DNA from: Spirochaetales bacterium Spiro_10
GTDB lineage: Bacteria > Spirochaetota > Spirochaetia > Treponematales > Treponemataceae
Length of the DNA: 64,000 nt
NCBI GenBank assembly: GCA_001604405.1
Contig: LVBL01000003.1
Location: 1 to 64,000, forward strand
Direction: 5' to 3'
Shown here: one piece after another, positions 9,740-18,771 of the stretch
Layout of the letters: each line of letters opens with the position of its first letter
Position numbering within the stretch: the stretch's first letter is position 1
Notes under the pieces: generated by a model
What the model saw: the letters and a program-made list of their open reading frames with translations, nothing else
Told to the model about the DNA's origin: nothing
Database searches by the model: none
Made by a program: the position numbers and the translations under genes

Positions 9740-11703
9740 TGCGGGCTAACTCCCGTATCCCCCATCGAGACGGGGTAGCGGCGGGAAACCTCGAGGAGAT
9801 ACGACGGGAGTATGTCCCCGCTGTCCGAGACGATTCCCCAGGGGTTGTCGAGCGTCAGGAGGCGGACTTCCGCCGCAAGCACCGTCTGCCTGTCGGAGGA
9901 AAACGTGAACGAAAACGGAGACGTCGGGTTCGGGCCCGACGCGAAAACCGCGCGGACGCCGGCGTTCTCGAGCTTGAAGGGGATGGACGCGGTATGGACG
10001 GCGAGCGAGCCCCCGGAGAAGACGCGTACCTCGATGCGGTCAGCCGGAATCGCGGGGGATACCTCGATATCCACGAATTGCTTGTCGAGGAATGACCGGG
10101 CACTCGCCTTGAAGGAGAGAATCTCGCCGGGCGTTCGCGGGACGCTGGATTGCACGACCGTGGGACGGAACGTCGCGCCGGAAAGAGAGCGCGGCGCGTT
10201 TGTCACGAATCGCTCGCCCGACTCGTCGATGACGTGCCGCACGAGTACGGGAAGCGGGCGGGCGGCCGACCAGACCGGCAAAAGGAACAGGAGAACGGCG
10301 CAGGCGACGGCCGGAACGACCGCGATTACCGTGTTGTGCGGCACGTACACGCGGGACCGTCTGCCGAAACGTCCGACCGTATGGGAAAACCGGGCTCCCA
10401 TCATCTGAAAGGGCATGGCGAGGAACGCGAGGCGGACGTTCCAGAAATCGGAACCGTTATACAGCGGCCCGAGCGCCGCGGAATCCGAGAGGGCGAGTAC
10501 CGAGGCGTAGGGAACGAAGGGTACGAGCATGAGAAGCATCCCGAGGAGCTGCGTGGACGGCCGCGAAAAACGGTACACGGCGAAGGTGACCGCGTATGCC
10601 GCGAGGAACAGAAGCGAGAGGGAGAAATCGACGCCGGAAAAAACGACGATGTTTATCATCGCCGAGATGCCGGCTATGTACCCGTAGATGAAGCCGTCTT
10701 CCGGAAGTCGGATTATCTGGTTGAGGGAGAGAACGACCGTGATGATGAACCAGGCGAAGGCCGCCTTGGCAACGAGGGAAAGGCGCGGCAGGAGCGTCCA
10801 GAACGACGGCTTGCCGAAGCGTATGGTGATGAGAAACGATGTGAGGCTTCCGGCGAGGTGAAGCGCGAGGATGGTGACGGCCAGAAAAAGGAAGGGAAGC
10901 CACCATACGCGGAAGAGGTCCTTGAGCCGCTGTTCGCTTTTTCTGCCGAAGAGGAAACTGAAGATGAAGATGAACGCCAGGATCAGGGCGAATACCGCAA
11001 TCATGGCCACGACGAGCGCCTGTTCGCTGATGAAGTAGAAACGGCCGCGAAGCGATACGATCAGGTAGTGCCTGTCCTGCCCCCCGCGCTCCGGCGTTGA
11101 CGCCTCGTTCGCGAGCAACAGCAGGGCCTCGGTGGGATCCGCCGCGGTCTCGAGCAGTATGACCGGGTATCCCGCGCGGTACAAGGCGCCCTGGATCGGA
11201 TTTTCGGGTATCCAGCCGAGGCGGTAGAGGGGGAGTCGCGTTTCCTCGAACGTCCAGCTCATTCCGGAAGAATCCAGGCAGTCGCGCGTCGCCTCGACGA
11301 GCCATCTCGGCGGGGTTCCCCCGCGGACGCCGTTCCTCACCTTGACCGTCCCGTCGGCCCCCGGCATCAGCACGACGACCGAAACGTTTTCCTCGGTTTC
11401 GATCGTCGAAATGAGGTGCGCCGTTCCCGAGGGTATGGCGCTGCGGTATTCCTCGGGAAGCGGGGTAAAGTCGCCCTCCGTGACGCACAGGAGGACGTTG
11501 ACGGCCGGCGGGGAGGACGCGAACCGTTCGGCGAGGCGTTCCAGGACGTCCACCATAGCCCGGTTTTCAAGGGCCGGCGTGGTTATGACGAACAGCGGGC
11601 CGGCCTCCGGCCCGAACCGCATGTACCGGTTTTCGAGCGCCGGGGCCGCCATCGAGGTTACTATGGTTAAAATAGCGATCAAGGCGGCGTTCCGGGACTT
11701 CAT
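9736..11703 (-). CDS. Multi-pass membrane protein with N- and C-terminal periplasmic domains, unknown function
   Basis: The 655-residue product has a signal-like N-terminus (MKSRNAALIAILTIVTSMAAPA), an extracytoplasmic domain of about 190 residues, and about nine hydrophobic segments between roughly 215 and 470. It ends in a soluble C-terminal domain rich in beta patterns. I do not recognise a family. I chose the ATG at 11703 over the upstream TTG at 11739. It gives a proper signal peptide, and the TTG falls inside the proposed -35 element. It is the first gene of the operon with dinB and the giant surface protein, so a role in envelope assembly is possible but unproven. Confidence 0.75.
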   Translation of the reverse strand: MKSRNAALIAILTIVTSMAAPALENRYMRFGPEAGPLFVITTPALENRAMVDVLERLAERFASSPPAVNVLLCVTEGDFTPLPEEYRSAIPSGTAHLISTIETEENVSVVVLMPGADGTVKVRNGVRGGTPPRWLVEATRDCLDSSGMSWTFEETRLPLYRLGWIPENPIQGALYRAGYPVILLETAADPTEALLLLANEASTPERGGQDRHYLIVSLRGRFYFISEQALVVAMIAVFALILAFIFIFSFLFGRKSEQRLKDLFRVWWLPFLFLAVTILALHLAGSLTSFLITIRFGKPSFWTLLPRLSLVAKAAFAWFIITVVLSLNQIIRLPEDGFIYGYIAGISAMINIVVFSGVDFSLSLLFLAAYAVTFAVYRFSRPSTQLLGMLLMLVPFVPYASVLALSDSAALGPLYNGSDFWNVRLAFLAMPFQMMGARFSHTVGRFGRRSRVYVPHNTVIAVVPAVACAVLLFLLPVWSAARPLPVLVRHVIDESGERFVTNAPRSLSGATFRPTVVQSSVPRTPGEILSFKASARSFLDKQFVDIEVSPAIPADRIEVRVFSGGSLAVHTASIPFKLENAGVRAVFASGPNPTSPFSFTFSSDRQTVLAAEVRLLTLDNPWGIVSDSGDILPSYLLEVSRRYPVSMGDTGVSPQ

Positions 11704-11710
11704 TCGGTCA

Positions 11711-11739
11711 AGGATAAAGGGGGGGAAGCGGACCGTCAA
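11711..11739 (-). promoter_or_regulatory. Putative promoter for the membrane protein-dinB operon
   Basis: On the minus strand, TTGACG (11739-11734), a 17-base spacer and TATCCT (11716-11711) end 7 bases before the ATG at 11703. No Shine-Dalgarno is seen, so the mRNA may be leaderless. Confidence 0.45.
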
Positions 11740-11781
11740 GTATAACCCGCCCGAGACCCCGGGAAAGACCGCGTAATTCCG

Positions 11782-11810
11782 TGTACAAAAAAACCTATCT
11801 GGTATATACT
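11782..11810 (+). promoter_or_regulatory. Putative promoter for the gene at 11841
   Basis: TGTACA (11782-11787), a 17-base spacer and TATACT (11805-11810) predict transcription from about 11817. That leaves a short leader containing the GGGGGAG ribosome-binding site. The promoter is divergent from the membrane protein-dinB operon. Confidence 0.5.
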
Positions 11811-11840
11811 GGCCCTAAAACGATCTACGCGGGGGAGCGA

Positions 11841-13007
11841 ATGGCTGCCGGTGAAAAGAAAAGCATCCTTAATCTGCCATTAAAAATCATTCTTACGCAG
11901 GAAGGGTCGACCTTTTTCATCAGGCAGAACAAAAAACTCCTTAAATTCAAGCTTGCCGACAACGTCGAGGAATACGGCATATCGCTCGACGAGTTCACTC
12001 CCGCGACGATACAGCGACTGCTCCTCATCGATTACATATCCAAGATCGAGATATCCAAACCCGAGTTCGTCTCCTCGCGCCCCGAAACGATGGACCTTTC
12101 AAAGCTCGTCGTCTACTCCGTGCTCTACCGCCAATACGACGCGTATATCTTCAACAAGATACTCAGCTCGGACGTCATCAAGAAATGGAACCGTCTCAAT
12201 CCAGCGAACATAATCGACGAGAAGACGCACATCAACGACAACTTCCTCAGGAACGTGCTCAAGAAGAACGAGAAGATCATCTACGAGGCGAAGCAGGAAA
12301 TCCTTTCGCCCCTGTATACCTTCATCAACAAGAACGCATCCCTCCTCCCCGAGGAGAAGAACATACAGTTGCTCCTTAGCGAAAAGTTCATGAACAACCT
12401 CAGGCCCTTCACCTGGTTCATCATCACGAAGTTCCGGGACGCGGACGGTTTCGACGCGATACTCCGGACGATCCGCTCGAGCCTGACGGAATACATGGAC
12501 AAGGCGAAGATCGCCGAGTACATATCGCTCATGATCATGGAGCTCGTCGTCAACGCCGAGAACACGAACCTCCGCAAGGAAGTCAAGAACATGTACAAGG
12601 GCACCGTGGACCCGAACACGGTCATGTTCGACCCGAACATCCGCAAGAAGGTCATTGCCGAACTGGAGCGCAAGCACGAGCTCGTGTTCCTTTCCTGGAA
12701 GCTCGGCGGGGGTTCTACCTCGATCGGGACGCAGGGCAAGCTCCAGGTCACGATCTACAACAAGGACGACCAGTCGGAGACGGTGCGCGAGAGCATCAAC
12801 GACAAGAAAAACGCCGATCTCAAGAAGAAGTCCCTTATCGATTTTTACAAGGAGATACCGGAAGGCGAGGAGGACACGAGCCTCGGCATGTACTATCTTT
12901 CGTATCTGTCCGAGGCGTGCGAGAAGGTCAACGTGAGGTTCGAGTCGAACGCGAACCAGTTCCGCGAGTCCGACCTCACCGTCATCAACCTCTCGTTCGT
13001 GTTCTGA
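11841..13007 (+). CDS. Unknown cytoplasmic protein, possible degenerate GHKL-type ATPase
   Basis: The 388-residue product lacks a signal peptide and is unusually rich in Lys, Asn and Ile for this genome. Residues near 235-245 read MELVVNAENTN, resembling the N-box of histidine-kinase-like ATPases. The C-terminal part (LGMYYLSYLSEACEKVNVRF, ending TVINLSFVF) resembles the last strands of that fold. A clear G1 box is missing, so catalytic activity is doubtful. The ATG at 11841 has a strong GGGGGAGCGA ribosome-binding site; the frame extends upstream to a GTG at 11781 that overlaps the promoter. The family assignment is inference only. Confidence 0.65.
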   Translation: MAAGEKKSILNLPLKIILTQEGSTFFIRQNKKLLKFKLADNVEEYGISLDEFTPATIQRLLLIDYISKIEISKPEFVSSRPETMDLSKLVVYSVLYRQYDAYIFNKILSSDVIKKWNRLNPANIIDEKTHINDNFLRNVLKKNEKIIYEAKQEILSPLYTFINKNASLLPEEKNIQLLLSEKFMNNLRPFTWFIITKFRDADGFDAILRTIRSSLTEYMDKAKIAEYISLMIMELVVNAENTNLRKEVKNMYKGTVDPNTVMFDPNIRKKVIAELERKHELVFLSWKLGGGSTSIGTQGKLQVTIYNKDDQSETVRESINDKKNADLKKKSLIDFYKEIPEGEEDTSLGMYYLSYLSEACEKVNVRFESNANQFRESDLTVINLSFVF

Positions 13008-13013
13008 GCGGCC

Positions 13014-13712
13014 ATGACGCGTTCGCGCCCGCCCGCGGCCGGCACCTCCCTTGCGTGCCTTTTCGCGCTTGTACTGGCCTGTTCCTGCGCGCAGGGCAAG
13101 CCCGAGATACGCGCCCGTTCCGTTCAGCTCATCCGCGTCCAGGGTCCGGCGCTTACCTTCGCCGAACGGCTCTCGGTTTTCGTCTTTTTCGAGGATTCGG
13201 ACGGGGATGCCGACTTTTCCTCGATGGCAGTCACGCACGCGGAGACCGGCTTGCGGTGGAACGTTCCGGCCGAGGCGTCGATGACGCGGCTTCGCGGCAA
13301 TGACCGGTGGGTCGGTACGAACAACCTGGCCGGGCCCGGAGACGGACCCCTGCCCGAGGGTGCCTATACCGTATCCGTCTACGATCTTGCGGGCAACGAG
13401 GCGACCGCGACCTTCTCGCTTCCGCGGCCTGTCTTCCCCGAAAACGCCCCGGCGCGGTTGACGATTGAAGGAGACGTCTGGAAGGTCGAGAGGAATCCCG
13501 CCTCCGGTTCCTTCAAAAACACATGGTTGTTCCTTTTCAACAACGAACAGCGTCTCGTTCTTTCCTGGCGGGTACCCGGAGAGGGAGACGTCGTGACCGG
13601 ATCGGTCGCGTCGCTTCTCGAGCAGGCCCGCGACGCCGTCTCCGTCCAGTGCTATACCGAGAATCCCTCCGGAACGGCGGGGGTATTGTTGACCCCGGTG
13701 GATTTGGAGTAG
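13014..13712 (+). CDS. Putative lipoprotein with Ig-like beta-sandwich
   Basis: This 232-residue protein has a short basic N-terminus, a hydrophobic core and a Cys-containing lipobox region (LVLACSCAQG), so it is probably lipid-anchored in the envelope. The mature part reads like a beta-sandwich: EGAYTVSVYDLAGNEAT is typical of Ig-like or big-like domains. No enzymatic motif is visible. It starts 6 bases after the preceding gene and ends 13 bases before trmB. The function is unknown. Confidence 0.65.
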   Translation: MTRSRPPAAGTSLACLFALVLACSCAQGKPEIRARSVQLIRVQGPALTFAERLSVFVFFEDSDGDADFSSMAVTHAETGLRWNVPAEASMTRLRGNDRWVGTNNLAGPGDGPLPEGAYTVSVYDLAGNEATATFSLPRPVFPENAPARLTIEGDVWKVERNPASGSFKNTWLFLFNNEQRLVLSWRVPGEGDVVTGSVASLLEQARDAVSVQCYTENPSGTAGVLLTPVDLE

Positions 13713-13715
13713 AAT
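13689..13715 (+). promoter_or_regulatory. Possible promoter for trmB
   Basis: TTGACC (13689-13694) and TAGAAT (13710-13715) are separated by 15 bases, shorter than ideal. An alternative -35, TTGTTG at 13686, gives 18 bases. The -10 lies 10 bases before the trmB ATG. Confidence 0.3.
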
Positions 13716-13725
13716 CGGGGCAGGC

Positions 13726-14436
13726 ATGGGCGAATACGATAAAAGTCAGGAAACGAGACATCTCAGGGAAGTGCATACCTACGTATTGCGGGCGGGGCGG
13801 ATGACCGAGGCGCAAAAGCGCGATTACGCGATCCATTCTGCCCGGTGGTGCCTTCCGTTCCAGGAAACCATACTCAACTTCACCGATATCTTCGAGAACA
13901 CCAACCCCGTAACCGTCGAGATAGGCTTCGGCATGGGAAAGGCCACCGCGGAGATAGCCGCCAATAATCCGGACAAGAATTATCTCGGACTCGAGGTCCA
14001 TCGCGCCGGCGTCGGCAGGCTGCTCGGCGAGATCGAGCGGCGCGGACTGACGAACGTGCGCATTATCGAGTTCGACGCCCTGGAGGTTCTTTCCTGCATG
14101 GTGCCCGACGGATCCCTGTCGGCCGTTCACGTCTTTTTTCCGGATCCCTGGCCGAAAAAGCGGCATCACAAGCGGCGGATGATGATCCGCCCGAGAACCG
14201 ACCTGATCGCCTCGAAACTCGCCCCGGGCGGATATGTCTACATGGCCACCGACTGGGAGCCGTACGGCGAGGAAGCCTGGATGGAACTTGCCATGACCGA
14301 GGGGCTCAAAAGCAAGTACGAGGGATTCGCGCCGCGTCAGGCATGGCGCCCCGAAACCAGATTCGAGCAAAAGGGAAAGGCCGCGAGCCACGATATCTAC
14401 GAGCTTATGTTCGAGAAGCTCCCGAGGGAGGGCTGA
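13726..14436 (+). CDS. trmB: tRNA (guanine-N7-)-methyltransferase TrmB
   Basis: The 236-residue protein carries the SAM-binding motif VEIGFGMGKAT and the TrmB signature FFPDPWPKKRHHKRR. It methylates G46 in the variable loop of tRNAs using S-adenosylmethionine in the cytoplasm. Its length is normal. It begins 13 bases after the lipoprotein gene and ends 4 bases before ligA, so it is part of the same run of genes, possibly with its own promoter. Confidence 0.95.
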   Translation: MGEYDKSQETRHLREVHTYVLRAGRMTEAQKRDYAIHSARWCLPFQETILNFTDIFENTNPVTVEIGFGMGKATAEIAANNPDKNYLGLEVHRAGVGRLLGEIERRGLTNVRIIEFDALEVLSCMVPDGSLSAVHVFFPDPWPKKRHHKRRMMIRPRTDLIASKLAPGGYVYMATDWEPYGEEAWMELAMTEGLKSKYEGFAPRQAWRPETRFEQKGKAASHDIYELMFEKLPREG

Positions 14437-14440
14437 GCGC

Positions 14441-16447
14441 GTGTCGGCCCAAAGGCGCGCGGGCGCGCGCGAACGCGAGCTTGAGCGGCTGATCCGCCTT
14501 CATCAGGGTCTCTACTATTCGGGAGCGCCCGAGATCGCCGACGAGGCATTCGACCTCCTGTGGGACGAACTCAAGGATATCAACCCCGACAACCCCGTTT
14601 TCCGGACGATCAATTCCGAATCGACGGACGGCTTCGCTAAGGAGTACCATCTCATCCCGATGGGGAGCCAGGAAAAGGCCGCGAACCCGGAGGCCTTCCT
14701 GAAGTGGGCGTGCGGCGTCGGATTCGACGACTTCCTCGTCCAGCACAAGCTCGACGGCGCGAGCCTCGAACTTCAGTACGAACGCGGCTCCTTCGTCCGT
14801 GCCGTAACGCGGGGCGACGGACGCGTCGGCGACGACATCACCGAGAACGCGCGGAGAATGGCCGGCGTCGTGCCGCGCCTGCCGGGCGATTGGGGCCCCG
14901 GCGGCGCGCGTCCCTTTTCGGGAGGCGTCCGCGGGGAGGTCCTGCTGCCGAGGAAGGCCCTCGCCGAGTTCTACCCCGACAAGGCGAATTGCCGAAACGC
15001 CGCGAACGGCATCATGAAGCGGAAGGACGGCGCCGGTTGCGAACATCTCGTCGTCGTCTGCTATGACGCGGCTCCCGGTACCCCGGGAAGCCCCTTTACG
15101 GGGGATTCACCCTTCGACGACGAGGAAGGCAAGACGGTCTGGCTCGCGTCCTGCGGTTTCCGCACCGTACCGACCGAGCGCTGTCGGGGCGCCGAGGCCG
15201 TAATCAACATACGCGCGCGGGTCATGGACGAACGGCCTTCGCTTCCGTACGACATAGACGGGCTCGTCGTGAAGGGTATCGCGATCGATCCTGAAGATCT
15301 CGCGCGGTCGCGGCCGGAGAAGCAGATCGCCTTCAAGTTCAGCCTCGAGGAGGCCGTCACCACCCTCCGTTCCGTCGAATGGAGCGAGTCGGGCGTTACC
15401 TACACGCCGATCGCGATCGTCGACCCGGTACAGCTCGCCGGCACCACGGTCCAGCGGGCCAACCTCGTGAACCCGAACATGATCGCCTCCCTCGACCTCA
15501 GGATCGGAAGCCGTATCGCCGTCACGAAACGCGGGGAGATCATACCGAAGATCGAGGCCCTCGTGTCGAATCCCCCCGACTCGACGCCGATACCGCGCCC
15601 GGATACCTGTTCCGCGTGCGGAACGCCGCTTTCGGACGAGGGCACGCGGCTATTCTGCCCGAATGCCGCCTGCCCTAAGATCGCCCATCACCGCGTGGAA
15701 AAATGGATATCCGTGCTCGACGTCCGCGATTTCGGCGTCGGACTCATCGCCCGTCTCTTCGAGACCGGACGCGTGCGCTCGATATCCGATCTCTATACCC
15801 TGACCCTGCCCGAACTCGCCGCCGTCGACCGCATGGGGGAGAAGAGCGCCGCGAAGGTGCTTCGCTCCCTCGCCTCGCGGCGCGAGGTGGACCTCGCGGC
15901 CTTCGTCGCCGGCTTCGACATCGAGGGAATCGGCGAGACGATGGTCGAAAAGCTCGTCTCCGCGGGTTACGCCACGCTCGACGCCCTTCTCGAGGCGAGC
16001 GCGGAGGATTTCGCGGCGGTACCGCAATTCGGCGAGATCCTGGCGAAGGCCCTGCGCTCAGGCCTTGATTCCCTATCCGCCGAGATGCGCTTCCTCGTCG
16101 ATTCGGGCGTCATGTCGATTCGCCCGCCCGCGGAACCGGGTCCGCTCTCCGGACTATCCTTCTGCTTTACCGGCGAGCTGTCGGGGATGAAGCGCCCGGA
16201 GGCCGAGGCCCTGGTCAAGCGGCTCGGCGGCACGGTCAAGTCGGCCGTCGTCAAGGGACTGTCCTTCCTCGTGACGAACGATCCCTCCTCCGGTTCCTCG
16301 AAAAACGCCAAAGCCCGCTCGCTCGGCATTCCCCTTGTGGACGAGGCGGGTTTTCTCGCGATGACGCGCGAAGGACCCGCGGAAACGGGCCCCGCTGGAA
16401 CGGGACCCGCGCCCGCGCAAAAAAAACAGATGGAGCTCGATCTGTGA
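14441..16447 (+). CDS. ligA: NAD-dependent DNA ligase LigA
   Basis: This 668-residue ligase shows all the domains: adenylation with catalytic K103 in QHKLDGAS, and an OB fold. A Cys4 zinc finger (CSACGTPLSDEGTRLFCPNAACP region), helix-hairpin-helix repeats (GIGETMVEKLVSAGY) and a BRCT domain (LSFCFTGELSGMKRPEAEAL) follow. It seals nicks using NAD in replication and repair. The start is GTG, 4 bases after trmB. The extreme C-terminus carries a Gly/Pro/Ala-rich tail after BRCT. The stop overlaps the next start (GTGA). Confidence 0.97.
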   Translation: MSAQRRAGARERELERLIRLHQGLYYSGAPEIADEAFDLLWDELKDINPDNPVFRTINSESTDGFAKEYHLIPMGSQEKAANPEAFLKWACGVGFDDFLVQHKLDGASLELQYERGSFVRAVTRGDGRVGDDITENARRMAGVVPRLPGDWGPGGARPFSGGVRGEVLLPRKALAEFYPDKANCRNAANGIMKRKDGAGCEHLVVVCYDAAPGTPGSPFTGDSPFDDEEGKTVWLASCGFRTVPTERCRGAEAVINIRARVMDERPSLPYDIDGLVVKGIAIDPEDLARSRPEKQIAFKFSLEEAVTTLRSVEWSESGVTYTPIAIVDPVQLAGTTVQRANLVNPNMIASLDLRIGSRIAVTKRGEIIPKIEALVSNPPDSTPIPRPDTCSACGTPLSDEGTRLFCPNAACPKIAHHRVEKWISVLDVRDFGVGLIARLFETGRVRSISDLYTLTLPELAAVDRMGEKSAAKVLRSLASRREVDLAAFVAGFDIEGIGETMVEKLVSAGYATLDALLEASAEDFAAVPQFGEILAKALRSGLDSLSAEMRFLVDSGVMSIRPPAEPGPLSGLSFCFTGELSGMKRPEAEALVKRLGGTVKSAVVKGLSFLVTNDPSSGSSKNAKARSLGIPLVDEAGFLAMTREGPAETGPAGTGPAPAQKKQMELDL

Positions 16448-17052
16448 GACCCGCGGGCGGCGGACGCGCTCTGGTCATGGCGGCGTCGATACTCGCCGTC
16501 CTCGCGGCCGCTTTCGCGGTCGTGATATTCCTGTCGTTCGCCGTTTTCGGGGGGCCGACGACCCGCCTTTCGCGCGTGGCGGTTCGGGAAGGCCGCCTGC
16601 CGGTGACGGTAACCGTCTTCGGCAGGAGCGTCGACACCGTCAGCGCGCGCGTCTCGTTCTATCTGCCAAACGGGGAACTTGCCGGCATGGTGGAGCGTTC
16701 CTGGGCGGGATGGGAGATTCGCGTCGACTCTATCCTCGTCTCGACCGGCTCGGGGTGGCTCGTGTTTCCCTTCCGCGCGTACACGGACGAGACGGCCGCG
16801 AACCGCGGGGTCGACCTGATCCGGCATTACGACCGCGACGGGATACCCGTGCTGTACGACGCGCCCACGCTCGACGGAAACGAAAGGACTGCCCTGTCCC
16901 GCCTCTTCGCGCTCGTAAAGACGGAACGCTGGATGCCGCCGTTTCTCGGAACCCTTCTCAGAAGAACCGTGACTATACGCTCGTTCGAATCGGGACTCGA
17001 GTATCATCTGTACGTCTCGAAGGACGGGGCGCTCAGCCTCACGGCAAACTGA
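16444..17052 (+). CDS. Single-pass membrane-anchored protein of unknown function
   Basis: The 202-residue protein has one N-terminal membrane segment (about residues 8-34) followed by a mixed alpha/beta extracytoplasmic domain of about 165 residues. It carries no recognised motif. The GTG start overlaps the ligA stop, implying coupled translation. The codon usage matches its neighbours, supporting a real gene. The function is unknown. Confidence 0.65.
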   Translation: MRPAGGGRALVMAASILAVLAAAFAVVIFLSFAVFGGPTTRLSRVAVREGRLPVTVTVFGRSVDTVSARVSFYLPNGELAGMVERSWAGWEIRVDSILVSTGSGWLVFPFRAYTDETAANRGVDLIRHYDRDGIPVLYDAPTLDGNERTALSRLFALVKTERWMPPFLGTLLRRTVTIRSFESGLEYHLYVSKDGALSLTAN

Positions 17053-17110
17053 CCGGAAGCGCGCCGTATCCGGCAGATACCAAAACGTGCACTGCAAGGA
17101 GATTCGCAAC

Positions 17111-18175
17111 ATGAACAAGATCGCGCGGCGGTACCTCGTCGACGCCATGGGCGGCATGGCCCTGGGACTTTTTTCGACCCTCATTATCGGGCTGATCCTC
17201 AGGCAGATGGGCAGTCTCCTGCCGGAGACCGCAGCCGGACGCTTCCTCCAGCTGGTAGGTCAGGCGATCACGGTGCTGACCGGGGCGGGCATCGCGGCGG
17301 GCGTCGCCAACGGACTCGGCGTCCCGAAACTGGTGCTCTACTCGAGCCTGATCAACGGGCTCGCCGGGGCCTACGCGGTCAAGTTCGCCGACGGGAGCCT
17401 CGTGACCCAGTCGGGCATACTTCTGTCAGGCCCGGGCGACCCCCTTGCCGCCTTCGCGGCGGCGCTCGCGGGAGCCGAGGCCGGAAGGCTCGTTTCCGGC
17501 CGCACCAAGGTCGACATACTCGTCACCCCCGCGGTTACCGTGCTCGCGGGCTGTCTCGTGGCCGTCGTAGCCGGTCCGCACCTTGCCCGCGGTTCGGCTT
17601 TTCTCGGAGGCGTTATCGCGCGGGCGACCGAATTGGCGCCCTTCTGGATGGGAATAGTCATCAGCGTGGTCATGGGCCTCTTGCTTACCCTTCCGGTAAG
17701 CTCGGCGGCCGTCGCCATCATACTCGGCCTTTCGGGAATCGCCGCCGGGGCGGCCACGGCCGGATGCGCCGCGCAGATGGTCGGCTTCGCCGTCATCAGC
17801 TTCCGGGACAACGGGGTCAACGGGCTCCTGGCCCAGGGACTCGGGACCTCCATGCTGCAAATCCCCAACATCGCGAAAAATCCGCGCGTCTGGATACCGC
17901 CGACGCTCGCGAGCGCGATCTCGGGCCCGGTGGCGACGGTCGTACTCGGTCTCAAAAACCTTCCCGCCGGAGCCGGCATGGGCACCTCGGGACTCGTCGG
18001 GCCGCTTCTCTCATGGAAAGCGATGACGGAGGCGGGCGAGGGGACGGCGAAGACGGTCGTGTCGATCGTCCTCGTCTGTCTCGTGCTGCCCGCCCTCCTT
18101 TCGCTCGCCTCGTACCTCCCGCTGAGGAGGATCGGCTGGATACGCGACGGCGACATGAGGCTCGAGGCCCGCTAG
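17111..18175 (+). CDS. PTS system EIIC-like membrane transporter (EIIC_2 family)
   Basis: The 354-residue protein is almost wholly hydrophobic, with about ten membrane segments, and contains the LSGPGDPLAA and GAGMGTSGLVGPL stretches typical of the EIIC_2 family. The ATG at 17111 has an AAGGAG ribosome-binding site 9 bases upstream; the earlier GTG at 17087 is less likely. EIIC proteins carry sugars across the inner membrane with phosphorylation by EIIA/EIIB, but no EIIA or EIIB domain is in this window. It may act as a stand-alone permease; the substrate is unknown. Confidence 0.75.
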   Translation: MNKIARRYLVDAMGGMALGLFSTLIIGLILRQMGSLLPETAAGRFLQLVGQAITVLTGAGIAAGVANGLGVPKLVLYSSLINGLAGAYAVKFADGSLVTQSGILLSGPGDPLAAFAAALAGAEAGRLVSGRTKVDILVTPAVTVLAGCLVAVVAGPHLARGSAFLGGVIARATELAPFWMGIVISVVMGLLLTLPVSSAAVAIILGLSGIAAGAATAGCAAQMVGFAVISFRDNGVNGLLAQGLGTSMLQIPNIAKNPRVWIPPTLASAISGPVATVVLGLKNLPAGAGMGTSGLVGPLLSWKAMTEAGEGTAKTVVSIVLVCLVLPALLSLASYLPLRRIGWIRDGDMRLEAR

Positions 18176-18188
18176 GGGCGTCAGCCCC
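18175..18188. terminator. GC hairpin between convergent genes
   Basis: GGGGC-GTCA-GCCCC forms a perfect 5-base-pair stem spanning the two converging stop codons. There is no clear T tract on either side, so it may be only a weak bidirectional terminator. Confidence 0.3.
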
Positions 18189-18711
18189 CGATGATCGAGC
18201 GAATCGCGGCGATGTCCTCCGGGATGATATCGTCCCCGTACTTGCCCGACTCGACGCGAACGGAGGACGAGCGGCCGATTCGTGCGGCCTCTCCGGCCGA
18301 AAGCCTGAAGTGGCGGGTGACGGCGTCGCTGTTCTTCACGAAGCGGCCCTCGCCGGTCAGGGTGGGCTCGATGGCCACCACGGCCGGGGCAAGGGTGAAA
18401 GAGGATCCGTCAGCCGCCACGGTTACGGACTTCGTATCCTTCGCGCGGAAACCCTCGACGGTGAGATAGTATTCACGCGCGCCGCCGCGGTCTATCACGA
18501 GCATGCCGGAAAGCCCGAGTCCCTTCCTGCTGAGCGTCGGGACGAACGAGTACTCGTAGGCCATCACCGGGGCGCCGGCGACGAGCCCCGTGCTCTTGCG
18601 TACCTTGACTCCGCCCAGCTCCGCGTTCGAGAAGAGCCGCTGCGTTGCGCACGAGCCGAGCAGGGCGACCGCGAGCGCGAGTCCCGAAAAAAACCGAACC
18701 GATACCTTCAT
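18181..18711 (-). CDS. Putative lipoprotein of unknown function
   Basis: The 176-residue protein begins MKVSVRFFSGLALAVALLGSC, a signal peptide with a spirochaete-style lipobox ending at Cys21. The mature region is beta-rich without a recognised family. The ATG at 18711 has a near-perfect GGAGGTTC ribosome-binding site, so the longer frame starting at 18744 is rejected. It follows the 176-residue unknown gene at 18772 after 60 bases on the same strand. The likely location is the periplasm or outer membrane. Confidence 0.7.
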   Translation of the reverse strand: MKVSVRFFSGLALAVALLGSCATQRLFSNAELGGVKVRKSTGLVAGAPVMAYEYSFVPTLSRKGLGLSGMLVIDRGGAREYYLTVEGFRAKDTKSVTVAADGSSFTLAPAVVAIEPTLTGEGRFVKNSDAVTRHFRLSAGEAARIGRSSSVRVESGKYGDDIIPEDIAAIRSIIGG

Positions 18712-18771
18712 GTGAACCTCCCAAATGATGCGAAACCGGCGCAAGGCCGTTCTGTTTTCGGTGTGAATATA

